A stretch of DNA of 64,000 nt, taken from the NCBI RefSeq assembly GCF_000308515.1, contig NZ_BAFV01000051.1, positions 80,517-144,516 of the forward strand, given 5' to 3'. Made by a program: the position numbers and the translations under genes. The DNA is from Nocardia carnea NBRC 14403. GTDB lineage: Bacteria > Actinomycetota > Actinomycetes > Mycobacteriales > Mycobacteriaceae. The notes beneath the pieces were generated by a model, which was given only the letters and a program-made list of their open reading frames with translations, had not been told where the DNA came from and searched no databases. Below are positions 1-8,429 of this stretch, piece after piece; position 1 is the stretch's first letter; every line of letters begins with the position of its first letter.

Positions 1-1542
1 ACCGCAGCCACCGACGGGATCGTTCCGCGCGGGTACACACCGATCGGTGCATCGCTTCGGGCGGCCGCCGCGGCACTGCCGCAGGAGGGACCGCGCTCGA
101 TCGTGCTGGTCTCCGACGGCCTCGACACCTGCGCACCACCGGATCCCTGCGATGTCGCCCGCGAACTCAGCGCCCAGGGCAACGAAATCGTGATGCACGC
201 CATCGGTTTCGGCGTCGACGATGCTTCGCGCGCACAGTTGACCTGTATCGCCCAGACCACCGGCGGCACCTACACCGATGCCGCCGACGGCGCGGCACTC
301 GAACAGGTGCTACCCCGGGTCAGTGCCGTCGCCCTGCGCAGCTATGCCCCGGTGGGCACCCCGATCGCCGGCACACCGGAATACCGTGAAGCCCCCGTCG
401 CAGAGCCCGGCCAGCACCTCGATGTACTGAAGCCGAAGAACAAGCAGTACTACGCGGTGGATGTGCCCGACGCTGCCACGGCCTATTTCAGCGCCACTGT
501 GTCGTTTCCGCGTGGCGACGATGCGGTGTCATCGAACAACAGGCTCGATATCCGTGTCTACGGCAACGACGGGCACGACTGCAATGCCTTCGAGTTCGCT
601 CAGGCGACCCGGTCGACCGATGGTGTGGCCCTGACGGTCAGCAGCGTCTGGGCCGGTGCTGCCGAACCTGAATCCGGCAGCTTCAGCACCGATAAGTGCC
701 GAGGAGGGGGCCGATACTACTTCGCACTGGAATGGGGTCATGTCGCAGACAATGCACCGGCCCAGCTGCCGGTGGAACTGTCGGTCGGAGTGGAGCCGGG
801 CGTCACCGATCCCGGCCCGGCGGCCCGGCCGACCGCGGTGGAGTTCACCGCACCCGACGGCACCCCGGCCCCGGTGACCGGCGGCGGATCGTTCAATGTC
901 GCGGCAGATCTGCCCGGGACCGGCCGCTACACCGATACCGTGCAGCGGGGTGAGTTCGTCTTCTACCGAGTGAAGGTCGATTGGGGCCAGGGGCTGGCCT
1001 ACCGGGTGAGATTCGGCGACAGCGCCGAGCAAGGCAGCGAGTACACCTCGAATATCGCGACCACGCTCTACAACCCGTACCGCGGCGAGCTCGACTCCAG
1101 CACCACCTCCTACGCGGGCACGGAGCGGATCCTGCCGGTCAACGATCCGGCGCTGGCGACGGTCCCGGTCCGCTATCTCAATCGAGAAGAACGCGGCGAG
1201 GTCGCCGGCCAGGCCGTGGCGGGCTGGCACTACATCGCGGTGAAACTGAGCCCGACGATCCACAGCACCCGCGCGGTCGCACCCGTGCCGGTCGAACTGG
1301 AGGTCGCGGTCACCGGTGAGCCCGAACCCGGACCGCAGTACGCGGACGGCGATACCGCGGCCGAGGGAACATTCGGCGAGAAATCGAAGCAGGTGGCCGC
1401 CGGCGATTCGGCCGAGGAAGCGGGGGAAACCTCCGACAGCGGGATATCGCCGCTGGTGTGGGTTGCCATTGCGGCCGCCGCGGTGGTGGCGGTGGCGGCG
1501 TTCGCCGGTGCGCTGCTACTGGCCCGCCGACGCAAGCACTGA
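1..1542 (+). CDS. VWA-domain membrane-anchored protein, 5' end outside window
   Basis: The reading frame is open from base 1, so the start lies upstream; 513 residues are visible. The first ~115 complete a von Willebrand factor A domain: a TPIG-x-SL segment, the strand SIVLVSDGLDTC (visible residues 32-43) and a later strand IVMHAIGFGVDD. The metal-binding DxSxS of such domains would lie upstream and is not seen. The middle looks like extracytoplasmic beta-rich sequence with two cysteines. The C-terminus has one hydrophobic span (about residues 480-506) and ends ARRRKH, which fits a type I membrane protein with the bulk outside. Ligand unknown. The gene converges on ffh. Confidence 0.85.
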   Translation, partial: TAATDGIVPRGYTPIGASLRAAAAALPQEGPRSIVLVSDGLDTCAPPDPCDVARELSAQGNEIVMHAIGFGVDDASRAQLTCIAQTTGGTYTDAADGAALEQVLPRVSAVALRSYAPVGTPIAGTPEYREAPVAEPGQHLDVLKPKNKQYYAVDVPDAATAYFSATVSFPRGDDAVSSNNRLDIRVYGNDGHDCNAFEFAQATRSTDGVALTVSSVWAGAAEPESGSFSTDKCRGGGRYYFALEWGHVADNAPAQLPVELSVGVEPGVTDPGPAARPTAVEFTAPDGTPAPVTGGGSFNVAADLPGTGRYTDTVQRGEFVFYRVKVDWGQGLAYRVRFGDSAEQGSEYTSNIATTLYNPYRGELDSSTTSYAGTERILPVNDPALATVPVRYLNREERGEVAGQAVAGWHYIAVKLSPTIHSTRAVAPVPVELEVAVTGEPEPGPQYADGDTAAEGTFGEKSKQVAAGDSAEEAGETSDSGISPLVWVAIAAAAVVAVAAFAGALLLARRRKH

Positions 1543-1548
1543 GCCGGA

Positions 1549-1584
1549 ATCTCCCCTGAGCACGCGAAATCGCTCAGGGGAGAT
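1549..1584 (+). terminator. Hairpin terminator after the VWA gene
   Basis: Perfect 13-bp inverted repeat: ATCTCCCCTGAGC at 1549-1561 and its complement at 1572-1584, with a 10-base loop. It starts seven bases after the VWA stop codon. No U-tract follows, as is common in high-GC actinobacteria. Confidence 0.75.
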
Positions 1585-1679
1585 GGATCATTCCGCGATC
1601 CCACAGGCGGTAATGCCGTTACTACCGCGGCGGGTATCCGGTCGCCGACTGCATGGCAGCCACACCCCCGGATACGCGG

Positions 1680-1714
1680 ACGCCGCCCAACCTTTCGCAA
1701 AAGGGGGGCGGCGT
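1680..1714 (-). terminator. Hairpin terminator after ffh
   Basis: Arms ACGCCGCCC (1680-1688) and GGGCGGCGT (1706-1714) can pair, with an inner CCTTT/AAAGG pairing. It lies 23 bases beyond the ffh stop on the ffh strand, so it probably ends the ffh transcript. Confidence 0.6.
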
Positions 1715-1737
1715 CGCGTCGACGGTTTACCGCCGCG

Positions 1738-3303
1738 CTACTTATCCGGGAACTTGAACTTGGACAGATCGAAGTTCTCCAGCCCGGGCGGCAGTTGATC
1801 GAGGCCGGGCGGCATATTCGACAGGTCCGGCATACCGGCCCCGCCCGCGGGCATACCGGGCATCCCCGGGAAGCCGCCGCGCATCTTCGGCTGGGTGGGC
1901 CCGCGACCGCCCTTCTTGCCCTTCTTCCCCTTTTTGTTCTTGGTGCGCCGGTTACCGCCCGGCATCCCCATCTGCCGGCCCATCGCGGTCATCATCTTGC
2001 GGGCCTCGAAGAACCGGTCGACCAGCTGGTTGACATCGGAGACCTGCACCCCGGAGCCGTTGGCGATCCGCAACCGCCGGGAAGCGTTGATGATCTTCGG
2101 GTTGTCCCGTTCCGCGGGGGTCATACCGCGGATGATGGCCTGGACCCGGTCGAGCTGTTTATCGTCGACCTGGGCGAGGGCGTCCTTCATCTGCCCGGCA
2201 CCCGGCAGCATCCCGAGCAGGTTGCCGATGGGACCCAGCTTCCGGATCGCCAGCATCTGATCGAGGAAATCCTCTAGGGTGAGTTCACCGCTGCCGATCT
2301 TGCGCGCGGCCTCCTCGGCCTGCTGCGCGTCGTAGACCTGCTCGGCCTGTTCGATGAGGGTGAGCACATCGCCCATCCCGAGGATGCGGCTCGCCATCCG
2401 GTCGGGGTGGAAGACGTCGAAATCCTCGAGCTTCTCACCGGTGGAGGCGAACATGATCGGCTCGCCGGTGACGTTGCGCACGCTCAGCGCGGCGCCACCG
2501 CGGGCGTCGCCGTCGAGTTTGGTGAGCACCACACCGGTGAAGCCGACGCCGTCGCGGAAAGCTTCGGCGGTGGAGACGGCGTCCTGGCCGATCATGGCGT
2601 CGAGGACGAACAGGGTTTCGTCGGGTTTCACCGCGTCGCGGATTCCGGCGGCCTGCGCCATCAGTTCGGAATCGATACCGAGCCGGCCGGCGGTGTCGAC
2701 GATCACCACGTCGTACTGTTTGGCGCGCGCCTCGGCGACGCCGGATTCGGCGACCGCGATCGGATCGGCCGCGGTGACCCCGAGCGCGTTCTCACCGCCA
2801 CCGATGGAGGTGCCGGGGTGGGGCGCGAACACCGGGACACCGGCGCGTTCGCCCACCACCTGCAACTGGGTGACGGCGCCGGGACGCTGCAGGTCGCAGG
2901 CCACCAGCAGCGGCTGGTGGCCCTGATCGCGCAGCCATTTGGCGAGCTTGCCGGCGAGGGTGGTCTTACCGGCGCCCTGCAGGCCGGCGAGCATGATCAC
3001 CGTCGGCGGCGTCTTGGCCAGCGTCAAGCGCCGGGTCTCGCCGCCGAGGATGGCGACGAGTTCCTCGTTGACGATCTTGACGACCTGCTGGGCCGGATTC
3101 AGCGCCGCGGAAACCTCGGCGCCCTTCGCGCGTTCCTTGATCCGGGAGATGAACCCGCGGACCACCGGCAACGCGACATCGGCCTCCAGCAGAGCCAGCC
3201 GGATCTCCCGGCAGGTGGCGTCGATATCGGCCGGCGACAGGCGTCCCTTACCGCGAAGGTCCTTCAGGGCACCGGTCAACCGGTCGGATAAAGATTCGAA
3301 CAC
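1738..3303 (-). CDS. ffh: Signal recognition particle GTPase Ffh
   Basis: SRP54 homologue that binds 4.5S RNA and signal sequences of nascent proteins and docks with FtsY, whose gene is also in this window. The 521 residues show the N domain (1-90), the G domain with P-loop GLQGAGKTT (107-115), VDTAGRLG and TKLDG motifs, and the M domain from about 300. The C-terminus is extended by a lysine-rich stretch (KNKKGKKGKKGGRG) and a Gly/Pro/Met-rich tail (FPGMPGMPAGG), common in actinobacteria. Start: GTG at 3303 with AGGAG eight bases upstream. Monocistronic by spacing. Confidence 0.98.
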   Translation of the reverse strand: MFESLSDRLTGALKDLRGKGRLSPADIDATCREIRLALLEADVALPVVRGFISRIKERAKGAEVSAALNPAQQVVKIVNEELVAILGGETRRLTLAKTPPTVIMLAGLQGAGKTTLAGKLAKWLRDQGHQPLLVACDLQRPGAVTQLQVVGERAGVPVFAPHPGTSIGGGENALGVTAADPIAVAESGVAEARAKQYDVVIVDTAGRLGIDSELMAQAAGIRDAVKPDETLFVLDAMIGQDAVSTAEAFRDGVGFTGVVLTKLDGDARGGAALSVRNVTGEPIMFASTGEKLEDFDVFHPDRMASRILGMGDVLTLIEQAEQVYDAQQAEEAARKIGSGELTLEDFLDQMLAIRKLGPIGNLLGMLPGAGQMKDALAQVDDKQLDRVQAIIRGMTPAERDNPKIINASRRLRIANGSGVQVSDVNQLVDRFFEARKMMTAMGRQMGMPGGNRRTKNKKGKKGKKGGRGPTQPKMRGGFPGMPGMPAGGAGMPDLSNMPPGLDQLPPGLENFDLSKFKFPDK

Positions 3304-3323
3304 CTGGCGCGCTCCTGATCTCG

Positions 3324-3335
3324 AGTGACGTCACT
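3324..3335. promoter_or_regulatory. 12-bp perfect palindrome in the ffh leader
   Basis: AGTGACGTCACT is a perfect palindrome 21-32 bases upstream of the ffh start and just upstream of its Shine-Dalgarno. A TAGTCT hexamer that could be a -10 lies further upstream on the same strand, near 3360. It could be an operator or a leader hairpin; no binding protein can be named. Confidence 0.3.
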
Positions 3336-3483
3336 GAGTCCCAGGGTAATGGGCGTCCCAGACTAGCGGGCGTCGCGGCGTGACTCCGCTCGCACCGTCG
3401 GTGCCCGCACTGTACTCGAGAAACCGGCCCTGCACCCGAGAAGAGAAACCGGCACCGCACTCGAGAATACGGCGCCGGAGGGT

Positions 3484-3789
3484 TCAGCTCGCGGGGGTGG
3501 AGAAACCGCGCTGGTAGTCGTGCTGTTCCACGGCGACCAGATAGGCCGCTTCCCGGCCGGTGAGGCCGAGTCCGCGGGCCAGGGAATCCAGTTGCGACCA
3601 GTCGTCGTCCGGCGGGACGCCGACGGTCGCGACGGCGGCGGCCACGGTCATCGCGGCCATCGCCTGGGGTTCGGTGAGTGTTCGCCCGGGTAGCCAGGTC
3701 ACCACCCAGTAGGCGTCGCCCACGCATCGGGCGATATGAGGGGTCATATCGCTGGTCATGATCGACGAGGTCACCACTTGGATTGCCAC
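3484..3789 (-). CDS. Conserved-looking hypothetical protein, 101 aa
   Basis: I do not recognise a named family. The start is set at GTG 3789 because GGGGAG lies seven bases upstream (the frame stays open to 3909, but that part reads as non-coding). The product is a small soluble protein without signal peptide or membrane span. Its middle is Ala/Val-rich (QAMAAMTVAAAVATVG), followed by a DDDWSQLDSLARGLGL segment and a hydrophilic C-terminus. It lies between glnD and ffh on their strand. Function unknown. Confidence 0.65.
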   Translation of the reverse strand: MAIQVVTSSIMTSDMTPHIARCVGDAYWVVTWLPGRTLTEPQAMAAMTVAAAVATVGVPPDDDWSQLDSLARGLGLTGREAAYLVAVEQHDYQRGFSTPAS

Positions 3790-3957
3790 CGACCTGCTCC
3801 CCTCATGAGCGCGACAGCTGACTCCCGAATCGTAGGGGCCGGATCTCGCGTGGCTCAGGACCTGTTGGCAACTGGAGGGCAATCGACGCTCAATGGTGAC
3901 CTTGGACACAGGACCTGCCGTCCGCCCGCCCCGGTCGTGGGCGGGCGGCCTCGGCGC

Positions 3958-6432
3958 TCAGGTCCGTTCCTGCTCCGGGGTTTTGCGCGGCGCCGGCTGC
4001 GGAACCTCCGCCAGGATCGCGGTTTCGATGGCCGACCGCCGCTGCGGACCGGAGTCGTCGCCCAATTCCACACAGAAGACATCGACCACGAACGATCCCA
4101 TGGTCACCACCTTGGCCCAGCGCACATCGGCGCCCGCGCCCGACAGTACGGCGGACAACCGGCACAGCAAGCCGATGCGGTCTTCCGCCCGTAACTGCAG
4201 GATGAACTGGCCCGCGGCCTGGGTCGGTGTCCACAACAACCACGGTTCGGCCCGGGCGTGACGGGCCGCGGCGGGCGTATCACGTTCCCGCGCGGTGAGA
4301 ACGGCGCGCACATCGAGATCACCGGCGATCGCGCGTTTGAGTTCCTGGCGTAACAGCCCGGCGTCCGGTGGTGACCCGAAGGCCGGTGTCACGACGAAGG
4401 TGTTGATCGCCGACTCCCCCGCGGCGCCGATCGACGCCGACAGCACCCGCAGCGAATGCAGTGCCAGCACACCGGCGGTATCGGCCAGCAAACCGGGGGT
4501 ATCCGGGGCGATCACGGTGGCGAGGTAGGTGTATTTACCGTCGCCCTGGGATAATTCGACGTGCACTCCACCGGCGGCGGCGCGGGCGAGCAGCTCCTGC
4601 GGTATGGGTTCGGGCTCGGGCAGCTCCTCGCCCGCCATCACGGTCCGGCAGCGCCGGACCAGTTCGCCGATCAGCGTCGCTTTCCAGTCCCCCCAGACAC
4701 CCGGTCCGGTGGCCAGCGAATCCGCTTCCGCCAGCGCATGCAACAGTTCCAGCCGCCGCGGATCGTATTCGAGTGCCTCCGCCACGTACTGCACCGTGGC
4801 CGGATCGTCGATATCACGGTGGGTGGCCACATCGGGCAGTAGCAGATGGTGGCGTACCAAGGCGCTGAGGATTTCCACATCCGAGGGCCACAGCCCCATG
4901 CGGCGGCCGATCTGCGTGGCGAGTTCGGCGCCGACCACACAGTGGTCCTCGATGCGGCCCTTGCCGATATCGTGCAACAGCGCACCGAGCGCCAGCAGAT
5001 CGGGCCGGGCGACCCGGGTGCTCGCGGCGCTCGCGTAGGCGACGGTCTCCACCGAATGGCGGTCCACGGTCCAGACGTGCAGGGCGTCGCGCGGCGGCAG
5101 GTCACGCACCGCACCCCATTCCGGAAGCAGCCTGCCCCACAGGCCGGTACGGTCGAGCGCCTCCACCGCGTCGATCACCCCGCGGCCGGAACCGAGCAGC
5201 ACCAGCAGATCGTTGAGAGCGTCTTTCGGCCACGGCTCCCGCAGTTCCGGGGCGTCCTCGGCCAGCCGGTTGAGGGTGGTCGCCGACATCGGCAGACCCG
5301 ATTGCGCGGAGGCCGCCGCCACCCGCAGGATCAGGCCGGGGTCGCGTTGCGGCCGGGCATCCCGGGCGAGCACCACCTCACCCGCATGTTCGACCACACC
5401 CTCGTCCAGGGGCCGCCGCACCGGCATCCGCCGCAGCCGCGCCAGCCCACGCCGCGGCAACGCGTTACCGGCGGTACGCAACCCGACGTCCACCGAATAG
5501 CCGACGGTGCGGGCCGCGTCGCTGAGGGTGCGGGCGAGATCGAACCGGTCACCGATACGCAGGGCCGCACCGATCTCGTCTGCATCCTGGGCGCGCAGCT
5601 GGTCCCGGGCCCGGCCCGCCACCCGGTGCAGTTCGGTGCGGACGTCCAGGAGCCGGCGATGTGCCTGGGCCAGGCCACCGCCCGGCGTCTCCGGACCGAG
5701 CCCCGGCATGGCATCGGTGAGCTGTGCGATGGCCAGCGCATCCAAGAGCTGGATATCGCGCAACCCGCCGCGACCGTTCTTCAGATCGGGTTCGGTGCGG
5801 TGGGCGATCTGCCCGCTGCGGTCCCAGCGGACGCGGACACCGGTGAGTAGTTCGTCGTAGCGGCCGCGGATACCGCGGCGCCAGTCCTTGCGGATACCGG
5901 CGATGATCCGGTCGCTGAGTTCGGGGTTGCCGACGATATGGCGGGCATCGAGCATCCCGAGCGCGGCGACCAGATCATCGGCGGCCACCTTCAACGCCTG
6001 CGGTACCGTGCGCACACTGTGGTCGAGTTTGATGTGGGCGTCCCACAGCGGATACCACAGCCGGTCGGCGATTTCGGCGACCCGCTTCGGATCCATATCT
6101 TCGTGCAGCAACACCAGATCCAGATCGGAGTAGGGCAGCATCTCGCGCCGGCCGAGCCCGCCCACGGCCATGATCGCCAGGCCGCTGTCCGGGGTTATCC
6201 CGACCTCGGTGCCCTTGCTGGTCAGCCACAGCTCGTACAGGTCGACCAGCGCCGACCGCAGTGATTCGGCATCCAAGCGCGGATGCCGGGGTTGCCCACC
6301 GCCGAGTAGCTGGTCGCGGGCGCGGACCAGGTCGGCGGCGCCGTTCGACAGTTCCACGGCTTTACCGGTCGGTCCGGCGCCGACCCGCCTCTGCTCCCTT
6401 TTCTGCCGGTCTTCATCCAACCGAACCACCAC
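3958..6432 (-). CDS. glnD: PII nucleotidyltransferase GlnD
   Basis: Bifunctional nitrogen sensor that modifies PII under nitrogen limitation and demodifies it when glutamine is high. In actinobacteria the modification studied is adenylylation rather than uridylylation. The 824 residues show the nucleotidyltransferase motif GGLGRREMLPYSDLDL (the SDLD acidic pair binds metal), a GlnD linker domain, an HD hydrolase motif ALLHDIGKG with a later EDH, and two C-terminal ACT domains (VIAPDTPGLLADTAGVLA; RAEDRIGLLCRLSAVL). The start is GTG 6432 (GTG 6429 is also possible); the Shine-Dalgarno is weak. It is the last gene of amtB-glnB-glnD, 109 bases after glnB. Confidence 0.96.
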   Translation of the reverse strand: MVVRLDEDRQKREQRRVGAGPTGKAVELSNGAADLVRARDQLLGGGQPRHPRLDAESLRSALVDLYELWLTSKGTEVGITPDSGLAIMAVGGLGRREMLPYSDLDLVLLHEDMDPKRVAEIADRLWYPLWDAHIKLDHSVRTVPQALKVAADDLVAALGMLDARHIVGNPELSDRIIAGIRKDWRRGIRGRYDELLTGVRVRWDRSGQIAHRTEPDLKNGRGGLRDIQLLDALAIAQLTDAMPGLGPETPGGGLAQAHRRLLDVRTELHRVAGRARDQLRAQDADEIGAALRIGDRFDLARTLSDAARTVGYSVDVGLRTAGNALPRRGLARLRRMPVRRPLDEGVVEHAGEVVLARDARPQRDPGLILRVAAASAQSGLPMSATTLNRLAEDAPELREPWPKDALNDLLVLLGSGRGVIDAVEALDRTGLWGRLLPEWGAVRDLPPRDALHVWTVDRHSVETVAYASAASTRVARPDLLALGALLHDIGKGRIEDHCVVGAELATQIGRRMGLWPSDVEILSALVRHHLLLPDVATHRDIDDPATVQYVAEALEYDPRRLELLHALAEADSLATGPGVWGDWKATLIGELVRRCRTVMAGEELPEPEPIPQELLARAAAGGVHVELSQGDGKYTYLATVIAPDTPGLLADTAGVLALHSLRVLSASIGAAGESAINTFVVTPAFGSPPDAGLLRQELKRAIAGDLDVRAVLTARERDTPAAARHARAEPWLLWTPTQAAGQFILQLRAEDRIGLLCRLSAVLSGAGADVRWAKVVTMGSFVVDVFCVELGDDSGPQRRSAIETAILAEVPQPAPRKTPEQERT

Positions 6433-6541
6433 CCGTCACACAGGCGGCCCCGCCCCGACCGGAAACGGTGGGAGCGGGGCCGCTGTCGTTGTTTACATAC
6501 ACGCGCGCGGTGCATTCTCGCGCGCTGCCGACGCGGCAGGT

Positions 6542-6880
6542 CTATAGAGCGTCGGTGCCGCGTTCGCCGGTACGCACCCGGACGATCGTCTCGACCGGAC
6601 TGACCCAGACCTTGCCGTCGCCGATCTTGCCGGTGCGCGAGGCATCGACGATGAGATCGACGACCCGGTCCACCGAAGCATCGTCCACCACGACCTCGAC
6701 CCGTACCTTCGGGACGAAATCCACCGAATACTCGGCGCCGCGGTAGACCTCGGTATGGCCCTTCTGCCGGCCGTAGCCCTGGACCTCGCTCACGGTCATA
6801 CCGAATACGCCCGCCTGCTCCAGGCCTGTTTTGACGTCTTCGAGCGTGAACGGTTTGACGATTGCGGTGATCAGTTTCAT
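6542..6880 (-). CDS. glnB: Nitrogen regulatory protein PII (GlnB/GlnK)
   Basis: Small trimeric signalling protein that reports 2-oxoglutarate, ATP/ADP and covalent modification, and gates AmtB. Counting from MKLITA, Tyr51 of the T-loop (EVYRGAEYSVDF) is present, the residue modified by GlnD. The C-terminal signature GKIGDGKVWVSPVE is intact. ATG 6880 is preferred over ATG 6889: the AAGGAGG signal is one base from the first but ten bases from the second. It overlaps or nearly touches the amtB stop, so the two are co-translated. Length 112 aa, as usual for the family. Confidence 0.97.
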   Translation of the reverse strand: MKLITAIVKPFTLEDVKTGLEQAGVFGMTVSEVQGYGRQKGHTEVYRGAEYSVDFVPKVRVEVVVDDASVDRVVDLIVDASRTGKIGDGKVWVSPVETIVRVRTGERGTDAL

Positions 6881-6885
6881 GGGGT

Positions 6886-8187
6886 TCATGCCTCCTTGCC
6901 GGCCGAACGAGCGGTTCCACCCAGTGCAGCGAAATCGTATGCGGTCTCCGCGTGTTCGGAGTCGTCCATACCAGTGGACTCCGCTTCGGCGTCGGCACGC
7001 AGACCGATCGTGAACTTGATCGCGTACGCGATCGCCAAGGCGATCACGAAGGAATACGCGAGCACGGCAACCGCACCGAGCGTCTGCCGGCCCAGCAGCT
7101 CGAGATCACCGCCGTAGAACAGGCCCGCGGCACCCGCGGGCGCTTCGGGAGCGGCGAACAAGCCGATCAGCACCGTGCCGAGGATACCGCCGACCATGTG
7201 GATACCTACGACATCGAGCGAATCGTCGTAACCGAACTTGAACTTCAGGCTCACCGCCAGTGCGCAGACCGCGCCGGCGATCACGCCGATGGCCAGGGCC
7301 CCCAGCACGTTGACCGAGGTACACGACGGGGTGATGGCGACCAGACCGGCGACGATACCGGAGGCGGCGCCCAGCGAGGTGGGCTTACCGTCACGGATCT
7401 TCTCGACCACCAGCCAGCCGATCATCGCGGCAGCGGTGGCGACCAGAGTGGTGATGAAGGCGGCACCGGCGACACCGTCGGCGGCCGCCGCGGAACCGGC
7501 GTTGAAGCCGAACCAGCCGAACCACAGCAGCGCGGCACCCAGCATCACGAACGGCAGGTTGTGCGGCCGGAAGGGCGTCTTGGGCCAGCCGGCGCGTTTA
7601 CCGACCACGATCGCCAGGGCGAGCGCGGCGGCACCGGAGTTGATATGCACGGCGGTACCACCGGCGAAGTCGATGGCCTCGACCTTCTCCATGATCCAGC
7701 CGCCACCCCAGACCCAGTGCGCGACCGGGAAGTACACCAGGGTGACCCAGATGGCGCTGAACGCCAGCCACGCCCCGAACTTCAGCCGGTCGGCGACCGC
7801 ACCGGAGATCAGCGCCACGGTGATGATCGCGAACATCGCCTGGAAGGCGACGAAGACGGTCGCCGGGATGGTCCCGAACAGCGGGACACCCGCCGATTCG
7901 TCGCCGAATCCGGCGATCAGCGTTTTCAGGCCGAAGAACTGGCCCGGGTCACCGATCAACCCGCCCTTGTCGGTCCCGAACGCGACCGAGAAGCCGAACA
8001 GCACCCAGAGCACGGCGACGACAGCCATCGCGCTGACGCTCATCATGATCATGTTGAGCACGTTCTTGCTCCGGACCATACCGCCGTAGAAGAACGCCAG
8101 GCCGGGTGTCATCAGCAGTACGAGCGCGGCGCTCGTCAATATCCACGCGGTATCGCCGGCATTGGGCGTCCCGATCACGGTTTCCAC
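6886..8187 (-). CDS. amtB: Ammonium transporter AmtB
   Basis: Polytopic inner-membrane ammonium channel of the Amt/Rh family; 433 residues with about 11 hydrophobic spans. Family landmarks include the FYGGMVRSKN segment near the N-terminus, the FAGGTAVHINSGAAALALA segment containing a pore histidine, and VGIHMVGGILGTVLIG with the second histidine. The start GTG 8187 follows GGGAGG with good spacing. First gene of amtB-glnB-glnD, preceded by a GlnR-like box, which implies induction by nitrogen limitation. The C-terminal tail, the site of PII interaction, is present. Confidence 0.97.
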   Translation of the reverse strand: METVIGTPNAGDTAWILTSAALVLLMTPGLAFFYGGMVRSKNVLNMIMMSVSAMAVVAVLWVLFGFSVAFGTDKGGLIGDPGQFFGLKTLIAGFGDESAGVPLFGTIPATVFVAFQAMFAIITVALISGAVADRLKFGAWLAFSAIWVTLVYFPVAHWVWGGGWIMEKVEAIDFAGGTAVHINSGAAALALAIVVGKRAGWPKTPFRPHNLPFVMLGAALLWFGWFGFNAGSAAAADGVAGAAFITTLVATAAAMIGWLVVEKIRDGKPTSLGAASGIVAGLVAITPSCTSVNVLGALAIGVIAGAVCALAVSLKFKFGYDDSLDVVGIHMVGGILGTVLIGLFAAPEAPAGAAGLFYGGDLELLGRQTLGAVAVLAYSFVIALAIAYAIKFTIGLRADAEAESTGMDDSEHAETAYDFAALGGTARSAGKEA

Positions 8188-8260
8188 CAGTTACCTCCCT
8201 CATCTTCCGGCCCGCCGCCTGCGCGACTTCGGGCCCGCTAATGAAGGGTGCTCATTCGGT

Positions 8261-8298
8261 GTTTCATCCGTGACGCTCCGGTGTTTCACCTACGTGAA
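8261..8298 (-). promoter_or_regulatory. Candidate GlnR binding box upstream of amtB
   Basis: Read on the amtB strand, 8298-8261 spells TTCAC-n6-GAAAC-n6-GCGTC-n6-GAAAC. The two GAAAC half-sites are exactly 22 bp apart, the spacing in the published actinobacterial GlnR consensus (GTnAC-n6-GAAAC repeated). The GTnAC positions are imperfect. It lies 74-111 bp upstream of the start codon, an activator position. Regulation by GlnR is inferred from the motif and the gene. Confidence 0.6.
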
Positions 8299-8429
8299 TG
8301 GATCACGCAGTCATGTTTCGAGTGTGTTGCCGCCGCCGTACCTGCTGTTCACCGCGGTTTGTGAGGTCGCTCCACCCGGCAGCGACCGGCCCTCTGTCAG
8401 GCCTGCTGGACGCCGCCGGGCGACCGGGA

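Noticed and set aside
8310..8320. Further GAAAC half-site upstream of amtB
   Set aside because: It is 32 bp from the neighbouring half-site, not 22 or 33, so it does not fit GlnR periodicity.
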